64,000 bases of DNA from Serratia liquefaciens ATCC 27592. GTDB taxonomy: Bacteria > Pseudomonadota > Gammaproteobacteria > Enterobacterales > Enterobacteriaceae. The notes beneath the pieces were generated by a model that had not been told where the DNA came from, ran no database searches, and saw nothing but the letters and a program-made list of their open reading frames with translations. Both the position numbers and the translations under genes were made by a program. The stretch covers positions 4,216,001 to 4,280,000 of the forward strand of contig NC_021741.1 of assembly GCF_000422085.1 (NCBI RefSeq). The letters run 5' to 3'. How positions within the stretch are numbered: the first letter of the stretch is position 1; each line of letters begins with the position of its first letter. Below are positions 27,551-37,782 of the stretch, piece by piece.

Positions 27551-28321
27551 TCACGGTGTGGTTCTCGACTCGTGGTCCATCTCGATAGGCCACTTCACCT
27601 TCGGTGCTAGTCGCAGAGCGAGGTTGTACCAGGGCACATCATTGTGGTCGCGGGATAGTTCAGATGGTGGCAACGCACCGGGCCCTTGTTGCATATAGGT
27701 GCAGATGTAAGCCCAGGCAAATTCGTCGGCGCCCATAGTGCTCAGAGGGAAGCGGTCGATGACATCATTAGTTCCCGGCTTTACGATGGACAACACCACT
27801 CCCCATTTGATGATGATGGCGCCGTGAGCTGTCATACCGCGCTTCTTCCAGCGCTCCGCACGCACCTGTGACCAGTCGTAAGCCACTGGCACCACTTGCC
27901 AGCGTTCGAAAGGGTTCCACCAGCGGTACTTGAAATTGTAGGCATAGATGCGCTGCCGAGCCCTGTTAAAACGAATGGGTAAGTCGCGAGGAGGAGATAT
28001 GTCCAATCTAATTACGGCCAAAGCAATCCAAAAACATATTATGGTGCTCACTAGGCCGGCAAAAAAGATCGACGCTTTTTCTGCATGGAAAAAGGAAACC
28101 GGTCCAATGTTGGATACTATTAGCCATGTAAGCAAAAATAGTCCCATGCAGAGCAGTAGCCCTCGTGCGCGGAATGCCACACGAGATAACTCTAAATAAT
28201 AGGAGTCGAGGTGATTTGTCGCATTTCTCCAAATGGTCGGCGGGACTGTCGGAGCTAAATTGGGGGGCGGAAGATCCTCTTGCCAACCAGTGCAGGGCGG
28301 ATTCAGTTTAGGATTGGTCAA
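27551..28321 (-). CDS. DUF6708-like membrane protein
   Basis: 256 residues. A polar N-terminus rich in Pro is followed by two transmembrane helices (about 54-70, LLLCMGLFLLTWLIV, and 86-106, FFAGLVSTIICFWIALAVI). A soluble domain follows with the distinctive PIRFNRARQRIYAYNFKY, WWNPFERW and PVAYDWSQV motifs. I associate these with the DUF6708 family, often found next to type VI secretion effector genes as accessory or immunity proteins; this assignment is from memory of the motifs. No effector, VgrG or PAAR gene is next to it, so here it is an orphan. The codon composition is more GC-rich than the surrounding DNA. Confidence 0.7.
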   Translation of the reverse strand: MTNPKLNPPCTGWQEDLPPPNLAPTVPPTIWRNATNHLDSYYLELSRVAFRARGLLLCMGLFLLTWLIVSNIGPVSFFHAEKASIFFAGLVSTIICFWIALAVIRLDISPPRDLPIRFNRARQRIYAYNFKYRWWNPFERWQVVPVAYDWSQVRAERWKKRGMTAHGAIIIKWGVVLSIVKPGTNDVIDRFPLSTMGADEFAWAYICTYMQQGPGALPPSELSRDHNDVPWYNLALRLAPKVKWPIEMDHESRTTP

Positions 28322-29252
28322 TTTAAGATATCCTTTCTTTCAGTGTCCATATCGTTTTTCTCACAATAAAGCGAAACGGCAAACAATAACTGACTCGTGG
28401 TTTTTACTAAACTAATATAAGCTTTCCAGCTATGTAGCATGGATACTATAAGCTAGTTTGTAAGAGAGTGGTGCCACTAATTTTCAATGTGCGTGACTTA
28501 GCATCTTTTTAAGGAGGAAATCTACAACTCTTGGTTGTAGTCAAAACTCCGCATAAAAATACACGAAAAAAATCAAAGATGAGCGACACTCGCGCCGCAC
28601 TATTTTTTACATTTTAACTCATGCTAAAATTACTTTTAAAACAATCTTATAATAATTTAAAATACACTTTTTATAGACATTCACCAACACATATTCATCC
28701 TTGAAACTCGACCGAATTCAGGTTTATAAGATATTGGATCCGATACTCTAGTTTATTTTGTGAACATTTCTTAGTCCCCACCAGGAACGGTAAGGTCGGA
28801 GTATCGTCTTGGCGCAGGATGAGCAGCTCGGGCGATATACACATCTTCTCTCTGAAAGAGCTAAAGTTATCATTGCGTATGTCGGCATTGGCGAATCAGG
28901 CCCACTGAGGAGCCATTTTATTTTGCCTCTGGTGCTAAAAGTAAGCACATTTCACATAACCTACCGGCAGACAATTCTGCGAGCTGTATGTCCTTGAAAA
29001 AAAGAGCATCGATGTTAGATGCTGTGATTTATTATGTTTTGGGAGAGTTTAGAACCGATGGCACGATATGTTGTTCTTGTTGGACTATCGCGGTAAGACA
29101 ATAGAACGACCGTTAAGGGTTTAATATATTCCCTGAACCACACCAAGCCACAAAAGCGATGGACAATTTCTTGGATACCTTGGTTGGTAGCTGAAAATTC
29201 GAGCACTTTTTGATTTGATTATTTATAACGAGAAAACGCTAACAGAAAGGCT
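28322..29252. other. Intergenic region between DUF6708 gene and tRNA-Gly (931 bp)
   Basis: Only short open frames of about 60 codons on both strands, none with good composition or an SD. No integrase or transposase fragment is recognised. It directly adjoins the 3' end of the tRNA gene, the usual attachment position for genomic islands. Confidence 0.5.
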
Positions 29253-29326
29253 TGGAGCGGGTGAAGGGAATCGAACCCTCGTATGCAGCTTGGGAAGCTG
29301 CCGTTCTACCATTGAACTACACCCGC
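29253..29326 (-). tRNA. glyU: tRNA-Gly (anticodon CCC)
   Basis: 74 nt including the encoded CCA. The acceptor stem GCGGGTG pairs with CACCCGC. The D loop has AGTTCAATGGTAGA, the anticodon stem GCAGC/GCTGC encloses TTCCCAA (anticodon CCC), and the T arm has GGGTTCGATTCCC. The sequence closely matches the enterobacterial glyU pattern. Its 3' end faces the AT-rich accessory segment. Confidence 0.96.
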
Positions 29327-29442
29327 ATCGGTGTGCGGCAGTCATTATAACCGGTTATCCCGGCCGGGCAAGCGGAGATAGCATGTAACTGCTGATGTTT
29401 TAAGCAGTTAGCAGCCATAGGCTTCTTATCCTGCCCAACGGA

Positions 29443-29475
29443 CAAAAAAAACCGGCGCAGTTACCTGCACCGGTT
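29443..29475 (-). terminator. lysS terminator
   Basis: Leftward stem AACCGG-TGCAG / CTGC-GCCGGTT with loop GTAA, followed by a run of eight T. It starts 21 bases after the lysS stop codon. Confidence 0.85.
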
Positions 29476-29495
29476 GATATTTACTCTGTGAAACG

Positions 29496-31013
29496 TTATT
29501 TCTGCGGGCGCATGGCCGGGAACAGGATCACGTCACGGATGGTGTGGCTGTTAGTGAACAGCATTACCATACGGTCGATACCGATACCCAGGCCTGCAGT
29601 TGGCGGTAAACCGTGCTCCAGCGCAGTGACGTAGTCTTCGTCGTAGAACATGGCTTCATCATCGCCGGCGTCTTTCGCATTAGCCTGGTCAGCGAAGCGC
29701 TGCGCCTGGTCTTCTGCGTCATTCAGCTCGGAGAAGCCGTTACCGATTTCACGGCCGCCGATAAAGAACTCGAAGCGGTCGGTGATTTCCGGGTTGTTAT
29801 CATTACGACGTGCCAGCGGGGATACTTCCGCCGGGTATTCAGTAATGAAGGTCGGTTGAATCAGATGGCTTTCCGCCACTTCTTCGAAGATCTCGGTCAC
29901 TACGCGACCCAGGCCCCAGCTCTTCTCAACCTTGATGCCAATGGATTCGGCGATAGCAACCGCTTTGCCCATGTCAGCCAGATCGGCCAGATCGGTTTCC
30001 GGACGGTATTTTTTGATCGCTTCGGTCATGGTCAGCTTTTCAAACGGCTTACCGAAGTCGAACACTTCATCACCGTACTGTACCTGAGTGTTACCCAGCA
30101 CTTTCTGGGTCAGGGTACGGAACAGGGATTCGGTCAGTTCGATCAGATCTTTGTAATCCGCGTAAGCCATGTAGAGTTCCATCATGGTGAACTCTGGGTT
30201 ATGACGCGGAGAAACGCCTTCGTTACGGAAGTTACGGTTGATCTCGAACACACGCTCGAAACCGCCGACGACCAGACGCTTCAGGTACAGCTCTGGCGCG
30301 ATACGCAGGTACATATCGATGTCCAGCGCATTGTGGTGTGTCACAAACGGACGTGCGGAAGCACCGCCAGGGATCACCTGCATCATAGGAGTTTCGACTT
30401 CCATGAAGCCGCGCTCCACCATGAAGTTACGCATTGCCGCCATGATCTGAGAGCGCACCTGGAAGGTCTTGCGCGATTCGTCGTTGGCGATCAGATCCAG
30501 GTAACGCTGACGGTAACGGGTTTCCTGATCCGCCAGACCATGGAACTTGTCCGGCAGCGGGCGCAGGGCCTTGGTCAGCAGACGCAGTTCGGTGCAGTGG
30601 ATGGACAGCTCGCCGGTCTTGGTCTTGAACAGCTTGCCGCGCGCGCCAACGATATCGCCCAGGTCCCACTTCTTGAATTGTTCGTTGTAAACGCCTTCCG
30701 CCAGATCGTCGCGCGCAACGTACAGCTGGATACGACCGCCAACGTCCTGCAGCGTGACAAATGACGCTTTACCCATAATACGGCGCGTCATCATGCGGCC
30801 GGCTACTGTGACTTCTACGCCCAGCGCTTCCAGCTCTTCGTTGTCTTTTTCGCCGTACGCTGCATGCAGCTTGTCTGACGTGTTGTCACGACGAAAATCA
30901 TTCGGGAACGCAATGCCGTTCTCGCGCAGCGCAGCCAGTTTCTCACGGCGTGACTGCAACTCGTTATTGAGATCCAACGCCTGATCGGCGCCTTGTGGTT
31001 GTTGCTCAGACAT
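29496..31013 (-). CDS. lysS: Lysyl-tRNA synthetase, class II
   Basis: 505 residues. N-terminal OB-fold anticodon-binding domain ([19 protein letters not shown] near 70-90), then the class II catalytic core: motif 1 around [15 protein letters not shown], motif 2 [20 protein letters not shown] and motif 3 [14 protein letters not shown]. It charges tRNA-Lys. It lies ten bases downstream of prfB in the usual enterobacterial prfB-lysS operon, itself part of xerD-dsbC-recJ-prfB-lysS. A long antisense open frame across this gene is a shadow. Confidence 0.98.
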   Translation of the reverse strand: MSEQQPQGADQALDLNNELQSRREKLAALRENGIAFPNDFRRDNTSDKLHAAYGEKDNEELEALGVEVTVAGRMMTRRIMGKASFVTLQDVGGRIQLYVARDDLAEGVYNEQFKKWDLGDIVGARGKLFKTKTGELSIHCTELRLLTKALRPLPDKFHGLADQETRYRQRYLDLIANDESRKTFQVRSQIMAAMRNFMVERGFMEVETPMMQVIPGGASARPFVTHHNALDIDMYLRIAPELYLKRLVVGGFERVFEINRNFRNEGVSPRHNPEFTMMELYMAYADYKDLIELTESLFRTLTQKVLGNTQVQYGDEVFDFGKPFEKLTMTEAIKKYRPETDLADLADMGKAVAIAESIGIKVEKSWGLGRVVTEIFEEVAESHLIQPTFITEYPAEVSPLARRNDNNPEITDRFEFFIGGREIGNGFSELNDAEDQAQRFADQANAKDAGDDEAMFYDEDYVTALEHGLPPTAGLGIGIDRMVMLFTNSHTIRDVILFPAMRPQK

Positions 31014-31022
31014 TTCTGTTCC

Positions 31023-32121
31023 TTATAACCCGGCTTTCAAACTTGCCTCAATGAATTTATCCAGGTCGCCATCTAATACGGCCTGCGTGTTGCGCGTTTC
31101 AACGTTAGTGCGCAAATCCTTGATGCGGGAATCATCCAGCACGTATGAACGGATTTGGCTGCCCCAACCGATGTCCGACTTGTTGTCTTCCATCATCTGT
31201 TTATCAGCATTTTTCTTTTGCATCTCAAACTCATACAGCTTGGCACGCAGCTGTTTGAACGCTTGATCCTTGTTCTTATGCTGAGAACGGTCGTTCTGGC
31301 ACTGCACTACGATGTTGGTCGGCAAGTGGGTAATACGCACCGCCGACTCGGTTTTGTTTACGTGCTGACCACCCGCACCGGAAGCGCGATATACGTCGAT
31401 ACGCAGATCCGCCGGATTGATTTCAATATCAATGTCGTCTTCCACTTCCGGGTAGATAAACACCGAACTGAAGGAGGTATGACGACGGCCACCGGAGTCG
31501 AACGGGCTCTTGCGCACCAGGCGATGTACGCCGGTTTCAGTACGCAACCAGCCAAACGCATAGTCGCCGATAATCTTGATGGTGGCGGATTTCAGCCCCG
31601 CGACGTCGCCGTCGGACTCTTCAATCACTTCCGTTTTAAAGCCTTTGGCTTCGGCCCAGCGCAGGTACATGCGCAGCAACATGCTGGCCCAGTCTTGCGC
31701 TTCGGTACCGCCGGAGCCTGCCTGGATGTCCAGGTAGCAATCAGCACTGTCGTATTCACCAGAGAACATACGACGAAATTCTAGTTGCTCCAGCTTGGCA
31801 GACAGTTGATCAAGCTCAATGACGGCTTCGTTAAAGGTTTCTTCATCGTCGGCTTCCACCGCCAATTCCAGCAGGCCGGTGACATCTTCGCCACCTTGCT
31901 CCAGTTGGTCGATGGTTTCAACGATGGCTTCGAGCGCCGCGCGCTCTTTACCCAGCGCCTGTGCGCGCTCGGGTTCGTTCCAGACGTCAGGCTGTTCCAG
32001 CTCCGCGTTGACTTCTTCTAGGCGTTCTTTCTTGGCATCATAGTCAAAGATACCCCCTAAGAACGGCAGTCCGCTCGGACAGGTCCTGAATACGGTTTTT
32101 TACCGGATTAATTTCAAACAT
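31023..32121 (-). CDS. prfB: Peptide chain release factor 2, with programmed +1 frameshift
   Basis: The gene starts at ATG 32121 ([14 protein letters not shown]) and reads 25 codons to CTT, then in-frame TGA at 32046-32044. The sequence AGGGGGTATCTTTGAC holds the internal SD-like AGGGGG and the CTTTGAC slip site, exactly as in E. coli prfB. Shifting +1 continues as [13 protein letters not shown] and runs to 31023, giving 365 residues. Recognition elements are present: [11 protein letters not shown] and the GGQ motif in [19 protein letters not shown]2 reads UGA and UAA stop codons, and the frameshift autoregulates its level. Confidence 0.97.
32043..32056 (-). promoter_or_regulatory. prfB recoding site (SD-like sequence plus CTTTGAC)
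   Basis: Reading leftward, AGGGGG, a three-base spacer TAT, then CTT-TGA-C. Low RF2 makes the ribosome pause at TGA and slip +1 with the help of the upstream SD-like sequence. This is the conserved autoregulatory element of bacterial RF2 genes. Confidence 0.96.
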
Positions 32122-32287
32122 GGTTTTTAGCGTTCTTTTTCGTTAGATGTCGTCGATGGCGAAATGCCATTAGAACCGGTAATTCTATCGGATCCAGGCG
32201 TCAGTTTATAGCGAGTTGCTCAGTTTTTGTGGGCAAGAAATGTGGCCGGGGCGAGGCAGGCTAACCCCGGCTAAAGGGAAGTGCGAA

Positions 32288-34021
32288 TCAACGCGGCCAG
32301 AGATGCTGAATCAACAGCTGCACGTTGCGGTTGCCGCGAAACTCATTGACGTCGAGTTTGTAAGCCAGTTCGACCTCACGCACGCTGCTGTCTGGCCACA
32401 GCGTGGTATCCACGTTGAAGGCGATACCGTCAAGCAGCGGTCCGCCACCGAGCGGCTCGACCATCAGCTTCAGGTGTTTTTCACCCACCAACCGCTGTTG
32501 CAAAATGCGAAACTTGCCGTCAAAGGTCGGCTCCGGGAAGGCCTGCCCCCAGGGGCCGCCCTCACGCAACAGCTCGGCGGTTTCCAGCGAAAGCTCTTGC
32601 AAGGCCAGCTCACCGTCAGACCAGATAACCCCTTCCAGCATCGCCGGATCAAGCCATTCTCCGACCAGATCGCCAAAGCGCTGGCGGAACTCGTCGAATT
32701 TGGCCTCTTCCAACGACAGTCCGGCCGCCATGGCGTGGCCACCGAACTTCATCATTAGCCCAGGATTGAGCGTATCCAGCCGCTCCAGCGCATCGCGCAT
32801 GTGCAGACCGGCTATCGAACGGCCGGAGCCTTTCAAAATGCCCTCGCCCGCCGGCGCGAACGCGATCACCGGGCGATGGAAGCGTTCCTTGATGCGTGAA
32901 GCCAAAATCCCCACCACGCCCTGATGCCATTCCGGATGGTACATCGCCAGCCCGTACGGCAAGGCGGTGCTGCTGCGTTCCAGTTGGTCGCACAGCTGCA
33001 AGGCTTCAACCTGCATGCCTTGCTCAATCTCGCGCCGCGTCAGGTTAAGCGCATCCAGATCGTTCGCCAGCATACGTGCCTGTGCAATATCGTCGCTCAG
33101 CAGCAGCGCCACGCCAACCGACATATCGTCCAGCCGCCCGGCAGCATTGAGGCGCGGCCCCAATGCAAAACCAAGATCGTTGGCCGCCAGCTGACGCGCG
33201 TCGCGATTAGCCACTTCCAGCAGCGCACGAATGCCCGGTCTGCACTTGCCGGCGCGAATACGGTTCAGGCCCTGATACACCAAAATGCGGTTGTTGGCGT
33301 CGAGCGGTACCACGTCGGCAACCGTACCTAGCGCCACCAGATCCAACAGTTCGGCCAGATTTGGCATCGCCAGCGCCCGTTGTTCAAACCAGCCGCTGTC
33401 CCGCAGCCGGGCACGCAGCGCCAGCATCAGGTAGAAAGCCACCCCGACGCCGGCCAGGGATTTGGACGGAAACTCGCAGCCGCGCAGGTTCGGGTTGACG
33501 ATCGCCTCCGCTGCCGGCAGGGTTTCTCCCGGCAGGTGGTGGTCGGTCACCAGCACCTGAATGCCTTTAGCGTGCGCCACATCGACGCCCGCGTGGGAAG
33601 AGATGCCGTTATCCACGGTCAGGATCAGCTCGGCACCGCGCGTCGCCGCTTGCTCCACCACTTCGGGGCTCAGGCCGTAGCCGTCCTCAAAGCGATTGGG
33701 CACCAGATAGTCGACGGCACTGCCCCCCATACTGCGCAGCGCCAGCACCGTCAGGGCGGTACTGGTGGCGCCATCAGCGTCGAAATCCCCCACCACCATG
33801 ATGCGACGATGATCGGCCAATGCCTGTTGCAGGATCCCCACAGCGGTATCAATACCGTCCAGCTGCTGCCAGGGCAGCATGCCTTTGACGCTGCGCTCCA
33901 GCTCCTGCTCCGCCTTCACACCGCGCAGCGCGTATAAACGGCGCAGCAGCGGATGCAGGCTGGCAGGCAAATGGCTGCCGTCCGCCGTTTCACGGCGGCG
34001 AAGTTGTGTTTTGATGCTCAC
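32288..34021 (-). CDS. recJ: Single-stranded-DNA-specific 5'-3' exonuclease RecJ
   Basis: 577 residues. The DHH phosphoesterase core has MVVGDFDADGATSTALTV (motif I), LTVDNGISSHAG, VTDHHLPGETLP (the DHH motif) and a Gly-rich nucleotide motif SGRSIAGLHMRDAL with FGGHAMAAG. RecJ resects 5' ends in recombination, mismatch and base-excision repair. The start has good family length. It lies six bases downstream of dsbC. Confidence 0.98.
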   Translation of the reverse strand: MSIKTQLRRRETADGSHLPASLHPLLRRLYALRGVKAEQELERSVKGMLPWQQLDGIDTAVGILQQALADHRRIMVVGDFDADGATSTALTVLALRSMGGSAVDYLVPNRFEDGYGLSPEVVEQAATRGAELILTVDNGISSHAGVDVAHAKGIQVLVTDHHLPGETLPAAEAIVNPNLRGCEFPSKSLAGVGVAFYLMLALRARLRDSGWFEQRALAMPNLAELLDLVALGTVADVVPLDANNRILVYQGLNRIRAGKCRPGIRALLEVANRDARQLAANDLGFALGPRLNAAGRLDDMSVGVALLLSDDIAQARMLANDLDALNLTRREIEQGMQVEALQLCDQLERSSTALPYGLAMYHPEWHQGVVGILASRIKERFHRPVIAFAPAGEGILKGSGRSIAGLHMRDALERLDTLNPGLMMKFGGHAMAAGLSLEEAKFDEFRQRFGDLVGEWLDPAMLEGVIWSDGELALQELSLETAELLREGGPWGQAFPEPTFDGKFRILQQRLVGEKHLKLMVEPLGGGPLLDGIAFNVDTTLWPDSSVREVELAYKLDVNEFRGNRNVQLLIQHLWPR

Positions 34022-34027
34022 CGGCGA

Positions 34028-34744
34028 TTAACCACCGGTTTTAGTTGCGGTCTGATGTGCGTCCAGCATGGCGGCCATCTCTTTCGGTCCCTGATAACCT
34101 GGGATCATCATGCCGTTTTCCAAAATGATCGCCGGGGTACCCTGAATGCCGAACTGCACGCCGAGCGCGTAGTGTTTGCTGATGTCGGTTTTACAGGTTG
34201 CCGGGGATACTGCGTCGCCTTTCATTGCCTGGTCGAAAGCTTTGGCTTTATCAGCGGTACACCAGATGGACTGCATGTCTTTTTCGGCCTGGGAATTCAA
34301 CCCCTGACGCGGAAACGCCAGATAGCGGACGGTAATGCCCAGATCGTTATACTCTTTCATCTGCTCGTGAAGTTTGTGGCAATAGCCGCAGGTGATATCG
34401 GTAAAAACGGTGATCACGTGCTTTTGCTTCGGCGCTTTATAAACGATCATCTGATCTTTCAGCGCTTCCAATTTGCCGGTCAGCAGTTGATTGGTGACGT
34501 TGACCGGCTCTTTGCCACTGACGTCGTACAGCGGGCCTTGCAGAATGTGTTTGCCGTCTTCGCTCACGTACAGAACGCCGTTATCGGTCAGCACAGTTTT
34601 CAGGCCGTTCACCGGTGAAGGCTGCACGTCCGCCTGCTGAATGCCCAGGCTGCCAAGCGCTTTTTGAATTGCCGCATCGTCGGCATGGGCCGCGCCGGTC
34701 ACAGAAGCCACCAGCAGAGAGAGCAGCATTAAACCTTTCTTCAT
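34028..34744 (-). CDS. dsbC: Thiol:disulfide isomerase DsbC
   Basis: 238 residues: signal peptide MKKGLMLLSLLVASVTGAAHA, N-terminal dimerisation domain, then a thioredoxin fold with the redox-active CGYC in FTDITCGYCHKLHEQMKEY and the cis-Pro loop GIQGTPAIIL. A second conserved Cys pair is present (WCTADKAK, PATCKTD). Periplasmic; it reshuffles wrong disulfides and is kept reduced by DsbD. Order xerD-dsbC-recJ is conserved in enterobacteria. Confidence 0.98.
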   Translation of the reverse strand: MKKGLMLLSLLVASVTGAAHADDAAIQKALGSLGIQQADVQPSPVNGLKTVLTDNGVLYVSEDGKHILQGPLYDVSGKEPVNVTNQLLTGKLEALKDQMIVYKAPKQKHVITVFTDITCGYCHKLHEQMKEYNDLGITVRYLAFPRQGLNSQAEKDMQSIWCTADKAKAFDQAMKGDAVSPATCKTDISKHYALGVQFGIQGTPAIILENGMMIPGYQGPKEMAAMLDAHQTATKTGG

Positions 34745-34771
34745 TCTTCCAATCCTTTTGAACCCGGCGTG

Positions 34772-35671
34772 TCAGGCACGCGGGTGGTGCTGTTGATGTA
34801 GCTGTTTAAGCCTTTCGGTCGCTACATGCGTATAAATTTGCGTGGTCGAGAGATCGCTATGTCCCAGCAACATCTGTACGACACGAAGATCCGCCCCATG
34901 GTTCAGCAAATGGGTGGCAAATGCGTGACGCAACACGTGCGGCGACAGCCTCTCGCTGTCTATACCCGCTAGGATCGCATAGTGTTTGATACGATGCCAG
35001 AACGTCTGTCGGGTCATTTGCTGGCAACGATTGCTGGGAAACAACACGTCCAGCGCCTGGCCGTTGACCATCCACGGGCGGCCGTGTTCCAGATAATTTT
35101 CGATCCAGTACACCGCCTCTTCACCCAGCGGCACCAGCCGTTCCTTGTTACCTTTACCTATCACCCGCACCACGCCCTGGCGCAGACTGACGTCGCTGAT
35201 GGTCAACCCGACCAGTTCGGAGACCCGCAACCCGGTGGCGTACAACACTTCCAGCATCGCCTTATCACGCAGTTCCAGGGGCTGATCGACACAGGGGGCC
35301 TGCAGCAACGCATCGACCTGCGCTTCGCTGAGATCTTTCGGCAGCCGCTGCGGCAGCTTAGGTGAGGCAAGCAGCGCGGTGGGATCGTCGGTGCGCATAT
35401 TTTCACGGTACAAATATTGGAACAGGCGGCGCATCGCGCTCAGCAAACGCGCGGAGCTGGTAGCTTTGTAGCCGCCCTCCACCCGTTCGGCGAGAAACGC
35501 CTGCAGATCCAGCGCCTGCGCCTTTACCAGCGAAATGTTTTGTTGGTTCAGCCAGGCGACCAGCGCCTGCAGATCCAGCCGGTAAGAGGCCAGCGTATTC
35601 TCTGCCAGATTGCGTTCGAGCCACAGCGCATCCAGGAATTGCTCAATCAACGCATGATCTTGCTGTTGCAC
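34772..35671 (-). CDS. xerD: Site-specific tyrosine recombinase XerD
   Basis: 299 residues. N-terminal SAM-like DNA-binding domain, then the catalytic domain with the first Arg in [12 protein letters not shown], Lys in [29 protein letters not shown] (His-x-x-Arg), [14 protein letters not shown] (His and Tyr nucleophile). With XerC it resolves chromosome dimers at dif under FtsK control. First gene of the leftward operon and divergent from fldB. Confidence 0.98.
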   Translation of the reverse strand: MQQQDHALIEQFLDALWLERNLAENTLASYRLDLQALVAWLNQQNISLVKAQALDLQAFLAERVEGGYKATSSARLLSAMRRLFQYLYRENMRTDDPTALLASPKLPQRLPKDLSEAQVDALLQAPCVDQPLELRDKAMLEVLYATGLRVSELVGLTISDVSLRQGVVRVIGKGNKERLVPLGEEAVYWIENYLEHGRPWMVNGQALDVLFPSNRCQQMTRQTFWHRIKHYAILAGIDSERLSPHVLRHAFATHLLNHGADLRVVQMLLGHSDLSTTQIYTHVATERLKQLHQQHHPRA

Positions 35672-35778
35672 GCGGTCCTCTCTTTGTTACGTTTATGCCA
35701 CAGGCATTATGCCTTAAACCGGTACAAATCGGGTATACTCGACGCAATTCTACCTACGGCAATATAAACGGTTTACAC

Positions 35779-36297
35779 ATGAAGATTGGTCTGTTTTACG
35801 GCTCCAGCACCTGCTACACCGAGATGGCGGCAGAAAAAATCCGTGAGATTCTGGGTGAAGACCTGGTCGACCTGCACAACCTGAAAGACGTCTCTCCCAA
35901 GCTGATGGAAGAGTACTCCATCCTGATCCTCGGCATCCCCACCTGGGACTTCGGTGAGCTGCAGGAAGACTGGGAAGCAATTTGGCCACAGTTGACCACG
36001 CTGGATTTGAAAGGGAAAATCGTTGCCATGTATGGCATGGGCGATCAACTCGGTTACGGCGAATGGTTCCTCGATGCACTCGGCATGCTGCACGATCATA
36101 TCGCCCCGCTCGGCGTACAGTTTATTGGCTTCTGGCCCATCGACGGCTTTGAGTTCACCAGCCCTAAACCGCTGAGCGCCGACGGCAAACACTTTGTCGG
36201 CCTGGCGCTGGATGATGTGAACCAATACGACATGAGTGAAGACCGCATGCAGCAGTGGTGCGAACAGATCCTATTGGAAATGGAACCCCTGCTGTAA
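35779..36297 (+). CDS. fldB: Flavodoxin FldB
   Basis: 172 residues from the ATG at 35779 ([20 protein letters not shown]). The FMN phosphate-binding loop is GSSTCYTE, with the aromatic loops [12 protein letters not shown] and [10 protein letters not shown] flanking the isoalloxazine ring. Upstream in-frame codons to 35695 lie in the divergent promoter region and are not family-like. The short electron carrier FldB belongs to the flavodoxin long-chain type. Position divergent to xerD is conserved in E. coli. Confidence 0.95.
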   Translation: MKIGLFYGSSTCYTEMAAEKIREILGEDLVDLHNLKDVSPKLMEEYSILILGIPTWDFGELQEDWEAIWPQLTTLDLKGKIVAMYGMGDQLGYGEWFLDALGMLHDHIAPLGVQFIGFWPIDGFEFTSPKPLSADGKHFVGLALDDVNQYDMSEDRMQQWCEQILLEMEPLL

Positions 36298-36304
36298 TGC
36301 CTTT

Positions 36305-36323
36305 GGGCGCGGTTGCCGCGCCC
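36305..36323. terminator. Hairpin between convergent fldB and creD
   Basis: Perfect inverted repeat GGGCGCGG / CCGCGCCC with loop TTG, flanked by TTT on the left and AATT on the right, lying between the ends of two converging genes. Likely a bidirectional terminator. Confidence 0.6.
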
Positions 36324-36333
36324 AATTGCTTAC

Positions 36334-37698
36334 CTATTTCCACAACCGGAAGCGGTTTTCCTCTTCTCCTGCTGGCGTCTCGCCGCTCAAACGTGCCGGG
36401 TCGGCCACCTGATACCAGTCCAGCTTGCGCGTCAACAGCATAATCCCCGCCAAAATCGCAAACAGCAGCCCCGCGCCCAGCACCAATGCGTTATCTTCCG
36501 ACTGCAGCAGCAGGTACAGCACGCCATACAGCATCAGCAGGCTGGCGGCGAACAGCGTACCGCGTAACCGGCCGCGCAGAACCGCACTGAGATAAAAGGC
36601 GATCAGTCCACTGCAGGCGATACTGGCCAGCAGATAGGCAGTGGCGAAACCGAAATGTTCAGAGAACGCCAGCAGGATCAGGTAGAACAGCACCAGCGCC
36701 GCACCGACCAACAGATATTGAATCGGATGCACCCGCAGCCCGGTCAGGGTTTCGAACAGGAAGAACGCCATAAACGTCAGGCCGATAAACAGCACTGCGT
36801 ATTTCACCGCGCGTTCGGTCAGTTGATAGTGATCTACCGGCTCGATCAGGCTGGTGCTAAAAGCCGGCAGCTTGTCTTCGTCGAGGATCCCGTCATCGTA
36901 GTGAAAAGCACTGTTGATATTGTTAGCGAACCAGGTGCTGCGCCAGCGGGCGCTAAAGCCTTTCTCGGTCACTTTGCGCTCGTCCGGCAAGAAGTTGCCG
37001 AGGAAGTTCGGATGCGGCCAGTTGCTCTGCAGCGTCAATTCGCTGCTGCGCCCAAGCGGCACCAATGACAGGCTGCTGGTTCCCGCCAGCGTAAGGATGA
37101 AATCGGCATCCAATCCGGTTTTCTGCAGCGAAGTCAATGTTAGCGGAGCATGGATCCCCTGCGGCAACACGTTTACCTGAGTGCCCGGTTCGAAGGTCGT
37201 CTGCGACTGCGCGCTGATAAGCGGCGAGATGCTTTTGATACCACGTGAATCACTCAACGAGACCAACAGGAAAGGTTGGCCAATCACGACATTGCTGCGT
37301 TGCAGGTCACTCAGATCCGGCTGACCGAACTTCACCTGAAACTTCAGCGGCCCTTGGTACACCTGCGTTTGGTAAATCCCCAGCTTGCGCACTTCCACGT
37401 TCGGCTTGCCGTTCACCTGCAGGTTTTCCGGCAGCAGATAGCGATGATGTCTGACCATTTGCACCACTTTCTGCCCCTTATCGTCGGTCTTTTCTTCCCT
37501 TTCGGTGTAAGGAATGACAATCAACGGCCCCAAAATACGCTGTGCGCGGCTGGTGCTTTCACTTACCTGCCCCACCACGCTCTGGCGGTAGCCGCTGCGC
37601 TCTTCAATCACATTCATTAACTGCGTCACCGGGATAATCATCAAAATCATCAATCCCAGCAGGGTGGCTATTTTCCAAAACAGTACCGATTTCATCAT
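36334..37698 (-). CDS. creD: Inner-membrane protein CreD
   Basis: 454 residues. An N-terminal membrane helix (FWKIATLLGLMILMIIPVTQLM), a large periplasmic region to about residue 290, then five or six transmembrane helices (YAVLFIGLTFMAFFLFETLTG and following). CreD is the main target of CreBC; its loss or overexpression changes envelope integrity and beta-lactam or colicin tolerance in enterobacteria. It lies 84 bp downstream of creC, a gap that may carry a CreB-binding tag; I did not identify one with confidence. Confidence 0.93.
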   Translation of the reverse strand: MMKSVLFWKIATLLGLMILMIIPVTQLMNVIEERSGYRQSVVGQVSESTSRAQRILGPLIVIPYTEREEKTDDKGQKVVQMVRHHRYLLPENLQVNGKPNVEVRKLGIYQTQVYQGPLKFQVKFGQPDLSDLQRSNVVIGQPFLLVSLSDSRGIKSISPLISAQSQTTFEPGTQVNVLPQGIHAPLTLTSLQKTGLDADFILTLAGTSSLSLVPLGRSSELTLQSNWPHPNFLGNFLPDERKVTEKGFSARWRSTWFANNINSAFHYDDGILDEDKLPAFSTSLIEPVDHYQLTERAVKYAVLFIGLTFMAFFLFETLTGLRVHPIQYLLVGAALVLFYLILLAFSEHFGFATAYLLASIACSGLIAFYLSAVLRGRLRGTLFAASLLMLYGVLYLLLQSEDNALVLGAGLLFAILAGIMLLTRKLDWYQVADPARLSGETPAGEEENRFRLWK

Positions 37699-37782
37699 CG
37701 CTGCGCGCTCCTTGTAGGTAATGGCGCCACGATAATGGCCTTCGGTGAAAGCAGGATGTGGTTATGTGAAGGGAAGGTGAAG

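Noticed and set aside
25066..29252. Integrase or insertion sequence in the AT-rich segment
   Set aside because: No transposase or tyrosine recombinase motifs and no terminal inverted repeats found by eye.
29613..30764. 383-codon open frame antisense to lysS
   Set aside because: It mirrors the codon pattern of lysS, encodes a His/Gln-rich low-complexity translation and has no SD.
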